From: Flavobacterium pallidum
GTDB lineage: Bacteria; Bacteroidota; Bacteroidia; Flavobacteriales; Flavobacteriaceae
Direction: 5' to 3'
DNA length: 64,000 nucleotides
Assembly: GCF_003097535.1 (NCBI RefSeq)
Contig: NZ_CP029187.1
Location: forward strand, 1,054,001-1,118,000
Positions within the stretch are counted from its first letter, which is position 1; each line of letters opens with the position of its first letter. This document shows positions 18,171-28,100 of the stretch, piece after piece. Made by a program: the position numbers and the translations under genes. A model generated the notes under the pieces. The model was not told the DNA's origin. It saw nothing but the letters and a program-made list of their open reading frames with translations, and did not search any database.

Positions 18171-18249
18171 AGGAGCATCATCCCGCTGTCCGCTCTATCT
18201 TTTCCTGCCTAAAAAAGGCAGCAAAAGGATGCCGCTTCCATCGGGGCTA
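18171..18249. repeat. Dispersed structured element, copy 1
   Basis: This ~79-nt element shares AGGAGC, then TCCCGCTGTCCGCT, and an identical 27-nt right end with a second copy at 39704-39781. The core is exactly 69 nt in both. The centre is a hairpin (CTGCCT/AGGCAG here) whose sequence differs from copy 2 while its pairing is kept. Its right end contains the stop codon of the convergent serine hydrolase gene, so it may also serve as a terminator. Confidence 0.75.
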
Positions 18250-19599
18250 GGGTTTAGTCGTAATACTGGTGAGTATTCCTTTTAAAAACCCATTAAAATC
18301 AAACTGATTGTCATCCGTCAAACCCATCCTGACGATCACTAAATCCATCGAAGGAATGATAAAAATCATCTGTCCCTGAAAACCATTGCAGGAATACAGA
18401 TCCTTTGGCGCATCCGGATATTTGCCGCCGGCATTGAGCCAAAAATGCGCGCCATACCTGCCATTGGAGCCGTTGGTTGGCGTAGAAACATATTTCGCCC
18501 AGCTTACATCGAAAATTTCTTCGCCATTCCAGTTGCCTTTGTGTAAATACAGCAACCCGAATTTTGCCCAATCCCTTGTCGTGGCCCACCCATACGATGA
18601 CCCAACGAAATTTCCGGCCATATCGCTTTCCACGACCATTGAATGCATCCCGATCTTGTCGATAAACGCGGCATACCAAAAATCCAGATATTCCTGATGC
18701 GTTTTAAATCGGTTCCGTAAAATCCGTGAGAGTAAATTCGTGGTTCCTGAAGAATAATTCCAATGCGTATCCGGTGCAAAAGCTGCCGGTTTTTGGAGTT
18801 GGACTTTGCCCATGTCTTCCGCTTCAAAAAGCATCGTCGTGGCATCGCAGATGGTTTCATAATTTTCTTCCCATTCCAGGCCGCTGTTCATGTGCAGTAA
18901 ATCGTTCAGGGTGATCTTAGCGCGATTGTCATTTTGCCACTCTGCGACCGGTGCGGGTTTATTGATGTCAATTTTACCCATTTTCTGCAACACCCCGAAC
19001 ATTGTTGCGGTGATGCTTTTTGTCATCGACCAACCCAGGATTTTAGACGATTTTGTAAAGCCTTTTCCATATTTTTCAGCGATGATATGGTCTTTATAAA
19101 TCACCAGGACCGAACGAGAACGCTTGGTTTTTTCATTAGTTTCATCAAAAGCACCGGCGACGGCAAGGTTCAGTTTTTTATAATCGATGTTGTTGAAAGC
19201 AGTGTCTTTCGGTTCCAGGTTTCCATATGGAAATGGCAGGTTTTTTATTTGAAGATTCCGCTTTGGGATCTCATAAGGTTTTGTTGCATCAAAATCGTCA
19301 TTAATCAGTGTAGCGCCCAAGCCTTCCCGATATATCGCCTTACGTTTTTTCAACCCGTAAAAAGTGGCCGTGGCAAATTTTCCCGTTTCGTCGATGTCGT
19401 TTTTTGCCAAACGCACCATATCGATATCATTATCACCGGATTCGATAATGTGCTTCGAACGCCCATCGATAAAATGCGCCGACGCGACGCTTTTTGCAGC
19501 GAAACCGGAAATAAGGTCCAGTTTCGGGTAATTTGTGACAACGCCATAAACCATCAAAATGACAACGAGCAAGAGCAATAAACGCAAAAATTTTTTCAT
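18247..19599 (-). CDS. Serine hydrolase, beta-lactamase/class C (penicillin-binding-like) fold
   Basis: 450 residues with an N-terminal signal anchor (about residues 4-22). The SxxK nucleophile motif is S191-M-T-K194 (GWSMTKSITATMFG), and the second motif Tyr is in THWNYSSGTTNLLSR. The third-motif region lies near the C-terminus (SCNGFQGQMIFIIPSMDLV). Such proteins act as D,D-peptidases, esterases or amidases in the periplasm; the specific reaction is unknown. It is inverted relative to the SUF genes on both sides, so it probably arrived by insertion or rearrangement. Confidence 0.9.
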   Translation of the reverse strand: MKKFLRLLLLLVVILMVYGVVTNYPKLDLISGFAAKSVASAHFIDGRSKHIIESGDNDIDMVRLAKNDIDETGKFATATFYGLKKRKAIYREGLGATLINDDFDATKPYEIPKRNLQIKNLPFPYGNLEPKDTAFNNIDYKKLNLAVAGAFDETNEKTKRSRSVLVIYKDHIIAEKYGKGFTKSSKILGWSMTKSITATMFGVLQKMGKIDINKPAPVAEWQNDNRAKITLNDLLHMNSGLEWEENYETICDATTMLFEAEDMGKVQLQKPAAFAPDTHWNYSSGTTNLLSRILRNRFKTHQEYLDFWYAAFIDKIGMHSMVVESDMAGNFVGSSYGWATTRDWAKFGLLYLHKGNWNGEEIFDVSWAKYVSTPTNGSNGRYGAHFWLNAGGKYPDAPKDLYSCNGFQGQMIFIIPSMDLVIVRMGLTDDNQFDFNGFLKGILTSITTKP

Positions 19600-19677
19600 A
19601 AGAAATGATTTACATCAGTATAAAAATAAGGGAATTATTAACAGGTTCCGGATAAAATTTTACCGGCAAATTTTTAC

Positions 19678-19685
19678 TACTTTTG
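19678..19685 (+). promoter_or_regulatory. -7 box for the sufS transcript
   Basis: TACTTTTG matches TAnnTTTG, 24 bp before the sufS start. It gives the second half of the SUF cluster its own promoter. Confidence 0.55.
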
Positions 19686-19709
19686 TATTTAGATTTTTTC
19701 TAAATAATT

Positions 19710-20930
19710 ATGTTCGATATACAAAAAATCCGCGCCGATTTCCCGATACTTTCCCGACAGATAAATGGCAGGCCGCTGGTGTATTTTGACAATGGCGCCA
19801 CGTCGCAGAAACCCAAAGCCGTCATCGACGAAATCGCAGAATATTATAACGAAATCAACGCCAACATTCACCGCGGCGTGCATACTTTAAGCCAGTTAGC
19901 AACCGACGCGTACGAAGCGTCGCGTGAGAAAATCCGCGCACACATCAATGCCGAGTTCACGCATGAGGTATTGTTCACTTCCGGTACGACTTTCGGAATT
20001 AATCTGGTGGCCAATGGATTTGCTTCGATATTGAAACCAGGCGATGAGATTTTGGTTTCGGCATTGGAGCACCACAGCAATATCGTGCCATGGCAATTGC
20101 TTTGCGAAAGGACAGGGGCCATTTTGAAGGTCATTCCTATAGATGAAAACGGCGAGTTGATCCTTTCGGAATACGAAAAATTACTGTCTGATAATACAAA
20201 AATTGTTGCGGTAAACCACATTTCAAATGCGTTAGGGACTTTAAACCCAATCAAGGCCTTAATCGATAAGGCCCATGAAAAAAGTGCTGCGGTATTGATT
20301 GATGGTGCGCAGGCCACACCCCATTTGAAGCCGGATGTGCAGGAGCTTGATTGCGATTTTTATGTGTTTTCAGGGCATAAAATCTGCGGCCCGACAGGCA
20401 CCGGAATTTTATACGGGAAAGAATCCTGGCTGAACAAATTACCCCCTTACCAGGGTGGTGGCGAAATGATCAGGGAAGTGTCTTTTGAAAAAACCACTTA
20501 CGCCGATTTGCCGCATAAGTTTGAAGCCGGAACGCCGAATATCGAAGGTGGGATCGTTTTGGGTACTGCCATCGATTACCTGAATGCTGTGGGGTTCGGG
20601 AATATACAGGAACAGGAACGCGATTTATTGGCATACGCTACAGAAAAGCTGCTTGAAATCGAGGGTTTGAAAATTTTCGGACCGACGGATTTAAGCCGAA
20701 AAACTGCTGTAATTTCGTTTAATATTGACGGCATACATCCATATGATATCGGGGTTATCCTCGATAAGATGGGAATTGCCGTGAGGACGGGCCACCATTG
20801 TGCGCAGCCCATAATGAGTTTTTTCTGTATTCCGGGAACGGTACGGGCCTCGTTTTCATTTTACAATACGAGGGAAGAAATCGACCTTTTGGTGTCTGGC
20901 GTAAAAAAGGCAAAAATGATGTTATCTTAA
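19710..20930 (+). CDS. sufS: Cysteine desulfurase SufS
   Basis: 406 residues, group II (SufS-type) cysteine desulfurase. The PLP lysine is K224 (FSGHKICGPTGTG), the PLP-stacking His is in ALEHHSNIVPW, and DGAQATPH supplies the Asp and the Gln that contact the cofactor. The persulfide cysteine is C364 in RTGHHCAQP. SufS releases sulfur from cysteine and passes it to SufE for SufBCD. It leads the second transcript: sufS, lipoprotein, sufE, DUF59, DUF2480. Confidence 0.97.
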   Translation: MFDIQKIRADFPILSRQINGRPLVYFDNGATSQKPKAVIDEIAEYYNEINANIHRGVHTLSQLATDAYEASREKIRAHINAEFTHEVLFTSGTTFGINLVANGFASILKPGDEILVSALEHHSNIVPWQLLCERTGAILKVIPIDENGELILSEYEKLLSDNTKIVAVNHISNALGTLNPIKALIDKAHEKSAAVLIDGAQATPHLKPDVQELDCDFYVFSGHKICGPTGTGILYGKESWLNKLPPYQGGGEMIREVSFEKTTYADLPHKFEAGTPNIEGGIVLGTAIDYLNAVGFGNIQEQERDLLAYATEKLLEIEGLKIFGPTDLSRKTAVISFNIDGIHPYDIGVILDKMGIAVRTGHHCAQPIMSFFCIPGTVRASFSFYNTREEIDLLVSGVKKAKMMLS

Positions 20931-20939
20931 AAAGGGTTT

Positions 20940-21374
20940 ATGAAAATATTTGCAATGATGCTCCTTTCGCTCGTGATGGCCAGAAGCTGTGACAAGCAGG
21001 AAAACGAGGAAATGAAAAACACGACGGTCGAATACAGTGCGGTGTCCAGGGGAAAGTACCTGAATATCAATTTCCACGATGATAAGTTGTCGATTATTGA
21101 CAAGCGTGACGGCACGCCCAGGGATTATATCCTGGCGAATGCCGACTGGAAGGCGTTGGCTAAATTGTACAAAACCATAAAACTCGAAGCATTGTCTACC
21201 TATAAAGATCCGACACAAAAAAGGTTTTATGATGGTGCCGCAGTAGCGAGCCTTCGCGTCATATACGATGGGAAAACGTATGAAACCACCAGTTTCGATC
21301 ATGGTTTCCCACCAAAGGAAATTGAGGAATTCGTAAACAAGATTGTATCATTTGCAACACCATCAACCCAATGA
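20940..21374 (+). CDS. Predicted lipoprotein inside the SUF operon, unknown function
   Basis: 144 residues. The N-terminus is a short lipoprotein-type signal with Cys at 17 (LLSLVMARSC), followed by an acidic stretch (DKQENEE). The body has YLNINFHDDKLSIIDKRDG and a WKALAKLYKTIKLEAL helix. I do not recognise a family from sequence alone. It starts 9 bp after sufS and overlaps sufE by 4 bp (ATGA), so it is translated with SUF genes although its predicted location is the envelope. That mismatch between location and operon is the odd point. Confidence 0.75.
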   Translation: MKIFAMMLLSLVMARSCDKQENEEMKNTTVEYSAVSRGKYLNINFHDDKLSIIDKRDGTPRDYILANADWKALAKLYKTIKLEALSTYKDPTQKRFYDGAAVASLRVIYDGKTYETTSFDHGFPPKEIEEFVNKIVSFATPSTQ

Positions 21375-21796
21375 CGATTAAGGAAATACAGGAGGAGATT
21401 GCGGATGAATTCAGCATGTTTGATGAGGAAAACTGGGACGAGAGATACCAATACCTTATCGATTTGGGCAAGACATTGCCCTTGATCGACCCTCAATATA
21501 AAACTGAGGACAATTTAATCAAAGGCTGCCAGTCTAAAGTATGGCTGCATGCGGAAGAAGAAAACGGCAAAATCATTTTTACGGCTGACAGCGATGCCAT
21601 CTTAACCAAAGGCATTATCGCTATTTTAATCAGGACGTTTTCAAACCAGAAGCCATCGGAAATTCTTGAAGCCGACACAAAATTCATAGACGACATCGGG
21701 CTGAAGGAACATTTATCGCCCACGCGCGCGAATGGTTTGGTTTCGATGATTAAGCAAATCAAATTGTACGCATTGGCATTCGAATCTAAAAACTAA
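21371..21796 (+). CDS. sufE: Cysteine desulfuration protein SufE
   Basis: 141 residues, normal SufE length. The sulfur-accepting cysteine is C53 in LIKGCQSKVWL, and the characteristic region DNLIKGCQSKVW and later LSPTRANGLVSMIKQIK match SufE. It takes persulfide from SufS and feeds SufB. The ATG overlaps the stop of the upstream lipoprotein gene. Confidence 0.95.
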   Translation: MTIKEIQEEIADEFSMFDEENWDERYQYLIDLGKTLPLIDPQYKTEDNLIKGCQSKVWLHAEEENGKIIFTADSDAILTKGIIAILIRTFSNQKPSEILEADTKFIDDIGLKEHLSPTRANGLVSMIKQIKLYALAFESKN

Positions 21797-21801
21797 AAAT
21801 T

Positions 21802-22125
21802 ATGGAACAGGAAATAGACACTACCCAATTGGGTGAAGACATTGTAAAAAAACTCAAGACGATTTATGATCCCGAAATCCCGGTCGATATTTACGAACTC
21901 GGATTAATCTATGATGTGATGGTCAACACGGATTACGAAGTAAAAATCCTGATGACGCTCACTTCACCGAACTGCCCTGTGGCAGAAACCCTTCCGAAAG
22001 AAGTGGAGGATAAGGTCAGGGGAATCGAAAATGTAAGAGACGTTGAAGTAGAAATTACATTCGATCCGCCGTGGAGCAAGGATTTGATGAGTGAAGAAGC
22101 GAAGCTGGAATTAGGCATGCTTTAA
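21802..22125 (+). CDS. DUF59/MIP18-family SUF accessory protein (SufT-like)
   Basis: 107 residues covering one DUF59 (MIP18-like) domain: LKTIYDPEIPVDIYELGLIYD near the N-terminus, the Cys motif TLTSPNCPVAETLP, and VEITFDPPWSKDLMSEEAK at the C-terminus. Proteins of this family sit in SUF operons of many bacteria and help Fe-S protein maturation; the conserved Cys may bind a cluster or persulfide. It begins 5 bp after sufE. Confidence 0.93.
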   Translation: MEQEIDTTQLGEDIVKKLKTIYDPEIPVDIYELGLIYDVMVNTDYEVKILMTLTSPNCPVAETLPKEVEDKVRGIENVRDVEVEITFDPPWSKDLMSEEAKLELGML

Positions 22126-22150
22126 AAGTAATCAGTTGGCAGTAGGAAGT

Positions 22151-22654
22151 ATGGAAGAAATCGTAAATAAGGTCGCCAATTCGGCGTTGGAAGTTTTTGA
22201 TCTCGAAGATTATTATCCGAAAGGGCAACGCATGCAGCTCGACATTTCCCAATGGCTTTACGAAGGCTTCATATTAAAGGAAAAAGATTTCCGTGAAAGC
22301 CTTAAAAACCATGACTGGTTGCAATACCAGGATGCCTATGTTGCTGTGCATTGCAGTACGGATGCCATTCTACCGGCCTGGGCTTCGGTTTTGGTGACGA
22401 TCTATCTGACACCTTTCGCCAAAAAAACAATCGATGGTAACCTGGCAGACATCGACACGGCCTTATACCAGGAAATCCTTGAAAACCTCGACTATAATAT
22501 ATATAAGGACAAACCCTTAATCATCAAGGGCTGTTCTAAAAAGCCCGTTCCGATGAGTGCTTATGTACTGGCCGCACAAAAGCTGCAGCCTTTCGCTAAA
22601 AGCATCATGTATGGTGAAGCCTGTTCCGCAGTGCCGCTTTACAAAAGGAAATAG
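22151..22654 (+). CDS. DUF2480 family protein
   Basis: 167 residues from the ATG at 22151; the open frame starts five codons earlier at a TTG. Blocks match DUF2480: VANSALEVFDLEDYYPKG, DISQWLYEGFILKEKDFRESL, HCSTDAILPAWASVLV and VIKGCSKKPVPMSAYV (one Cys in the last). It is a small cytoplasmic protein found next to SUF genes in Bacteroidetes; function unknown. The 25-bp gap before it contains 7-bp words (CAGTTGG, CAGTAGG) that run up to the start codon. Confidence 0.9.
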   Translation: MEEIVNKVANSALEVFDLEDYYPKGQRMQLDISQWLYEGFILKEKDFRESLKNHDWLQYQDAYVAVHCSTDAILPAWASVLVTIYLTPFAKKTIDGNLADIDTALYQEILENLDYNIYKDKPLIIKGCSKKPVPMSAYVLAAQKLQPFAKSIMYGEACSAVPLYKRK

Positions 22655-22695
22655 CATTTTAAGGTACTTACAAAACCTATTCCGGGCACATTGGC

Positions 22696-22703
22696 TATCT
22701 TTG
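22696..22703 (+). promoter_or_regulatory. -7 box for the DUF3078 gene
   Basis: TATCTTTG matches TAnnTTTG, 22 bp upstream of the start codon. Confidence 0.55.
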
Positions 22704-22725
22704 TATTATCCATAAAAAAAGAACT

Positions 22726-23607
22726 ATGAAAAAGATTGTTTTAGGATTTTTCACTGCACTTTGTGTAATGAATGCCAGCGCACAGCAAACCCCGGAAACG
22801 GTAAAGGACACCACGAAAGCCTGGACTACGAAAGGAAGCGCAACCATTTTATTCAACCAATCCACGTTTGACAACTGGCTTGCCGGGGGCGAGAACAATA
22901 TTTCGGGAAACATTGGCGTGAATTATGATTTTAATTACAAAAAAGACGATTGGGCCTGGGATAATAAAATCATCGCTTCTTACGGAATCGTAAAAACCAA
23001 GACCAGTTCGTTTGCCAAAAAAACCGATGACCGCCTCGAACTGAATTCACTTTTAGGCAAAAAGGCCAAAGGATATTGGTATTACTCTGCGTTCCTGAAT
23101 TTCAAGACCCAGTTTACCGAAGGTTACGTTTATGGCAAAGACGCGCTTGGCGTTGAAACCCGCACCAAGTATACTACATTTATGTCGCCTGGTTATCTGT
23201 ATTTCGGGCCGGGTATGCTTTGGAAAAAAGATGATAACCTGAAATTCAACCTGTCGCCGGCCACTTCAAAATTTACATTCGTGGATAAAAACCGGACGCT
23301 GCCTGACGAAGCCTATTTCGGGGTGAAGGAAGGCGAAAGTGTGCGTTACGAATTGGGTTTTAATGCTTCGGCATATTATAAGGTAGGTGTGATTGCAAAC
23401 GTGTCATTTGAAAACATCCTGAACCTGTATTCCAATTACCTCGAAGACCCGCAAAACGTCGATGTCGATTACCAATTGAATATCGTATTGAAGGTGAACC
23501 GTTACATTTCCACGAACATTTCATTCCAGGCGATTTATGACGACAATGCGTTCCCGGGTGTGCAATTGAGGCAGGTGTTTGGTGTGGGCGCGACGTATGG
23601 ATTTTAA
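22726..23607 (+). CDS. DUF3078 outer-membrane-barrel-like protein
   Basis: 293 residues with a signal peptide (cleavage after SAQ). The body matches DUF3078: WTTKGSATILFNQSTFDNWLAGGENNISG, WDNKIIASYGIVKTK and YYSAFLNFKTQFTEGY. It ends in a strand terminated by aromatic F (VGATYGF), typical of an outer-membrane barrel. Function is unknown. It has its own -7 box and a strong hairpin terminator. Confidence 0.85.
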   Translation: MKKIVLGFFTALCVMNASAQQTPETVKDTTKAWTTKGSATILFNQSTFDNWLAGGENNISGNIGVNYDFNYKKDDWAWDNKIIASYGIVKTKTSSFAKKTDDRLELNSLLGKKAKGYWYYSAFLNFKTQFTEGYVYGKDALGVETRTKYTTFMSPGYLYFGPGMLWKKDDNLKFNLSPATSKFTFVDKNRTLPDEAYFGVKEGESVRYELGFNASAYYKVGVIANVSFENILNLYSNYLEDPQNVDVDYQLNIVLKVNRYISTNISFQAIYDDNAFPGVQLRQVFGVGATYGF

Positions 23608-23633
23608 AAAAGCGGAAAATTAAATTCAAATAT

Positions 23634-23686
23634 AAAATTCCAAATTCCAATTACAGCGATTATCTGTATTGGAATTTGGAATTTTT
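23634..23686. terminator. Long hairpin terminator between convergent DUF3078 and hflX
   Basis: Arms of about 22 nt (AAAATTCCAAATTCCAATTA-type, with one extra T in the left arm) flank a 7-nt loop and end in T5. Both arms are tandem copies of a 7-bp word (AAATTCC). Confidence 0.75.
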
Positions 23687-23704
23687 GTTTTGTTGAGATT
23701 TAAA

Positions 23705-24928
23705 TTACTCTTTATCCACCGCATCCTTATAATCAGGATACAGAAATTTATTGTACGGAAAGCGTGTGATATGGATTTCGCGTACCGCTTCATACACCCG
23801 TTCGCGGAATTCCTCGAAATTTTCCTTATTTACTGCCGAAATAAACAAAGCGTTCTTCGCCCCGACGTTGCTCATCCAGGTTTGTTTCCATTCCTCAAGC
23901 GTATAATGCTTTGTGGTTTTCTCGGTCATCAGGTCGTCTTGGTCAATCGTCAGATGTTTGTAAGCATCGATTTTATTGAAAACCATAATGGTAGGTTTGC
24001 CATCGCTTTTAATGTCAGATAAGATTTGGTTTACCGATTCAATATGGTCCTCAAAATCCTGGTGCGAAATGTCGACGACGTGCAACAGCAAATCGGCTTC
24101 GCGCACTTCGTCGAGTGTACTTTTAAACGAATCTACTAACTGCGTCGGTAATTTCCGGATAAATCCAACCGTGTCCGATAAAAGGAAAGGCAGGTTTTTA
24201 ATCACGACTTTCCTTACCGTCGTATCGAGCGTGGCAAACAATTTATTTTCAACAAAAACCTCGCTTTTACTGATGACGTTCATTAAGGTGGATTTCCCAA
24301 CATTCGTATAACCGACCAATGCGACACGCACCATCGCGCCGCGATTGCCCCGTTGCACCGACATTTGCTTGTCGATGACCTTTATTTTGTCTTTCAGAAG
24401 TGAAATGCGGTCGCGCACGATACGACGGTCGGTTTCAATCTCTGTTTCCCCGGGACCGCGCATCCCGATGCCCCCTTTCTGGCGTTCAAGGTGCGTCCAC
24501 ATTCCTGAAAGGCGAGGAAGCAGATATTGACATTGGGCCAGTTCGACCTGCGTTCGCGCATAGGACGTTTCAGCCCTTTGGGCAAAAATATCCAGGATGA
24601 GGTTGGTGCGGTCGAGTACTTTGCAATTCAGCAGGCGCGTGATGTTTTTCTGTTGTGACGGCGAGAGCTCATCATCGAAGATTACAGTGGAAACGCCATG
24701 CTCTGCTATATAGGTATGTATTTCTTCCATTTTACCGGTCCCGACGAAAGTTTTGGGATTGGGCCTTTCCATTTTCTGCGAAAAGCGCTTGATCACTTCG
24801 CCTCCGGCGGTAAAAGTCAGGAATTCGAGTTCGTCAAGATATTCGGTAAGCTTTTCTTCGCTTTGGCTTTGGGTGATGATTCCGACGATGACGGTCTTTT
24901 CAAAATTGATATTTTCTTTTTCGAGCAT
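23705..24928 (-). CDS. hflX: GTPase HflX
   Basis: 407 residues from the ATG at 24928; the open frame extends upstream without family similarity. It has the HflX N-terminal domain (PKTFVGTGKMEEIH), the linker DRTNLILDIFAQRAETSYARTQVELAQ, and QLPRL-like SGMWTHLERQKGGIGMRGPGETEIE. The G domain has Walker A GYTNVGKSTLMN, G3 DTVGFIRKLP and G4 NKID. HflX is a ribosome-associated GTPase that rescues stalled or stressed 70S ribosomes. The family call is firm. Confidence 0.96.
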   Translation of the reverse strand: MLEKENINFEKTVIVGIITQSQSEEKLTEYLDELEFLTFTAGGEVIKRFSQKMERPNPKTFVGTGKMEEIHTYIAEHGVSTVIFDDELSPSQQKNITRLLNCKVLDRTNLILDIFAQRAETSYARTQVELAQCQYLLPRLSGMWTHLERQKGGIGMRGPGETEIETDRRIVRDRISLLKDKIKVIDKQMSVQRGNRGAMVRVALVGYTNVGKSTLMNVISKSEVFVENKLFATLDTTVRKVVIKNLPFLLSDTVGFIRKLPTQLVDSFKSTLDEVREADLLLHVVDISHQDFEDHIESVNQILSDIKSDGKPTIMVFNKIDAYKHLTIDQDDLMTEKTTKHYTLEEWKQTWMSNVGAKNALFISAVNKENFEEFRERVYEAVREIHITRFPYNKFLYPDYKDAVDKE

Positions 24929-24947
24929 TTTATATTTTTTCTTGTTG

Positions 24948-24955
24948 CAAAAGTA
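24948..24955 (-). promoter_or_regulatory. -7 box for hflX
   Basis: CAAAAGTA reads TACTTTTG on the minus strand (TAnnTTTG), 19 bp before the chosen start. Confidence 0.55.
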
Positions 24956-25062
24956 CGGAATTTTAGCAGGAGAATGATGGCTGCACCCCGTCATAACAGC
25001 AGGCTTGCGGGAAACTATTTCGTTAAATATTAAAATTTCGTTAGGATATTCTTAAAATTTTT

Positions 25063-25070
25063 TAAATTTG
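25063..25070 (+). promoter_or_regulatory. -7 box for the giant T9SS cargo gene
   Basis: TAAATTTG matches TAnnTTTG, with a 54-nt leader before the ATG at 25125. Confidence 0.5.
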
Positions 25071-25124
25071 GGATTCTAAATTACGGAAAATACTATACTA
25101 AAACCCACTAAAACTTTTCATTCA

Positions 25125-28100
25125 ATGAAAAAAATTATTTTACTATTCACCTTTTTAATGTGTTCCGCACTAGGCTTCAGCCAGTTGGAAACATTTGAAG
25201 GAGGTATCCCATCAACATGGGCCGTAATGAACGGCACCAATGGTGTCGGCAACCTGCAACCGTGGATATTGAACACCACGCCTTGGCCGTTGCCAACGTC
25301 ACAGCGTTCGCCGTATCCTGCCCACAATGACACAACTCCTGTTCCTACGTTAAATGCAGCGTATGTGAACAATGAGCAGATTGGTATGGGCAATACCGAA
25401 GAAGACTGGTTGATCATGAACCAAAGGCTAATCCCTGCGAACGGGCAACTTCAGTTCTGGACCCGCCTTACGCAGGTAAATGATCAGGGAACCATATACG
25501 AAATCCGTGTGTCTACGAATCCGACACAAACCAACCAGGCGGCCTATACGGTTTTAACTACCTGGGGTGAAGATGATATCATAGACCCGACCATCCCGCT
25601 GGATCAATACCAGCAGGTTAAAGTTGATTTTCCGACATCGCTTCAGGGCCAGAATGTTTATGTAGCCTTTGTGAGGAAATTTACCCAGCCAACCGGGCAA
25701 AGAGCCGGTGACCGTTGGCTGATCGATGATGTGAATATTGTTGAAAAATGTGCGGACGTATCCGGACTTGACGTAATACCTGCAAGTATAGCTTCTACAC
25801 ACGTAACTTTTACATGGAATAATCCACAGCTTTCAACCAATTTTGAGATTGGGGTTATTCCTGCAGCAGATGATTTTAATAATGTTGGAACACCGGTAAC
25901 AGTGGCTGCGACAAATCCGGCAACTTATGCTTACAGCGGAGCGCCTTTGCAGCCTTCCCAGACTTTTAAAGTATATGTACGCAGGGTCTGTGGCTCGGGT
26001 ACCGATACCACTTACAGTGAATGGCAGGGCCCGTTTATATTTACGACGCTGCCTTTAGGGTCGGTTTGTATTGACCCGCTTCCGATTGATGTACTCCCAT
26101 ATCAGGAGCTTAACGACAATACGGCGCTTTACGGAGATGAGTACGACACGCCACAACAGGCAAGTGGTTGTGGAACCGTAACGCCTCTAAACACGAATTA
26201 CTTACAGGGTAATGAGGTATTTTACAGTTATACAAACTCAGGTACAGATGCTGTTGATATCAATGTGGTAATGACGCCGCTTGGGAATTCCCCTAATTCG
26301 TCGGTGTTTATTTATGACGGTTGTATCGGCAATGGCGGTACCTGTGTCAATGGATTGGCCAATATTACAACCAATGTAAGAAATCTTACATTCAATGCTT
26401 TAGCCGGGCACACTTATACCATTATTATTTCTTCCAGTACAACCCAAACGATTGCTTACGGCCTTTTGGTTCAGGAATTAAAATGTACCCCGATGCCGAG
26501 TAATCTGGCTGCAAATCCTGTCACCACGACCAATGCCCATTTGACCTGGGATGCGTTGGGTTATACATCATGGCAGGTGGCCGTTCAGCCTTTGGGTTCT
26601 GAGGTTCCTTCAGGAGCGGGTGTTCCTGTAGCCAATAATGAATATGATGCGCCGGTAACGGCTGCTACGCAGTACCAATATTGGGTACGCGCGGAGTGTG
26701 CGCCTGGTTCGGACATATGGACGGGATGGGCCGGTCCTTTCCCTTTCAATTCTGACATTTGTACTCCAGATCATAAATGTAATTATGTTTTCAGGCTTGG
26801 CAATAACGGTGCCGGCGGATGGGGCAATGATACTACAGGTACCAGGATGCAGATAAGGCAGAATGGTATTGTTATCGCTACATTAGGATCACAATTCACT
26901 GCGCCGGGTCCGGTTGATGTAATTGTACCGATTTGTGAAGGAATTCCTTTTGACGTATTCTGGAAGCAATTGGGCGCAAGCTCACAACAAAGACAGCTTA
27001 CTATTATTAACAATCACGGCCAGACAATTTACACAAGGCCAGCTGTGGTGGGAGTTGTAAATACCGTAATATATAATGATGAAATTGCGGAATGTGATAC
27101 ACCCCGTTGTGATTTAACACCGATAAATGTTACCATCCCTTCGGCAAGTATTACTACAACAGGAGCTACAATTAACTGGACTGCAATAGCGACATCCTCG
27201 TGGGACGTTTATATCACTCCTATCGGAAGTCCAGCGCCAGATGCTGATACTGTGCCTACGTATGACAATATCACACCAGCAACTACTTCATTTACTACAA
27301 CCAATCCGTTACAACCTGATCATTGTTATAATGTGTACGTAAGGGTAAATTGCTCGCCTGTTCCATCTGCATGGTCGGCTTTGACTGCCAATTCGACTTT
27401 CTGTACATTGCCAACCTGTCAAAAACCGACCAATCCGATAGTAGCTGTGCAGAGTACTACAGCGGCTACTTTTACTTGGACACCGGCTTTACCTGATCAG
27501 ACTGATTTTGAGATCCTGCTGATACCAGGCCCAACGGCACCTTCTCCGGCGCCAGACAACGCTACACCAGCTACTTATCCGATTATTACTGTACCTGTTG
27601 GAGGTCCTTATACCTTTACAGCAACGGATCTTACGCCAGCAACTATTTATTATGGTTATGTACGCGCAGTATGTTCCCCGACTGATGCAAGTATCTGGGT
27701 ACCGTTTGCAGTGTTCAACTCGATCACCTGCGAACCTGAAAATAAATGTATCTACAAATTTGTATTGACTGACATTGGCACTAACGGAAACGGAAACGGC
27801 TGGGGTGCAACAAGAATGCAGGTTAGACAAAATGGTATTATCATTCAGGAGTTAAACCTGCCAAGCGGAAGTACTTCCACTGTACAGGTTCCGTTATGTG
27901 ACGGTGTTCCGTTTGATATTTACTGGAATGTAGCAGGAGCAAATCCTGAGCAGGTGGGTGTTTCTGTCCAAAATCCATTCCTTGATGTATTGTATACCAA
28001 AGCGCCGGGAACAGGTACGCCATTAACAGTGCTGTTTGATTCTGTTGTAGAATGTAGCCCGGCACCTTGTTCAAAACCAACAAATATTGATGTAGCCACG

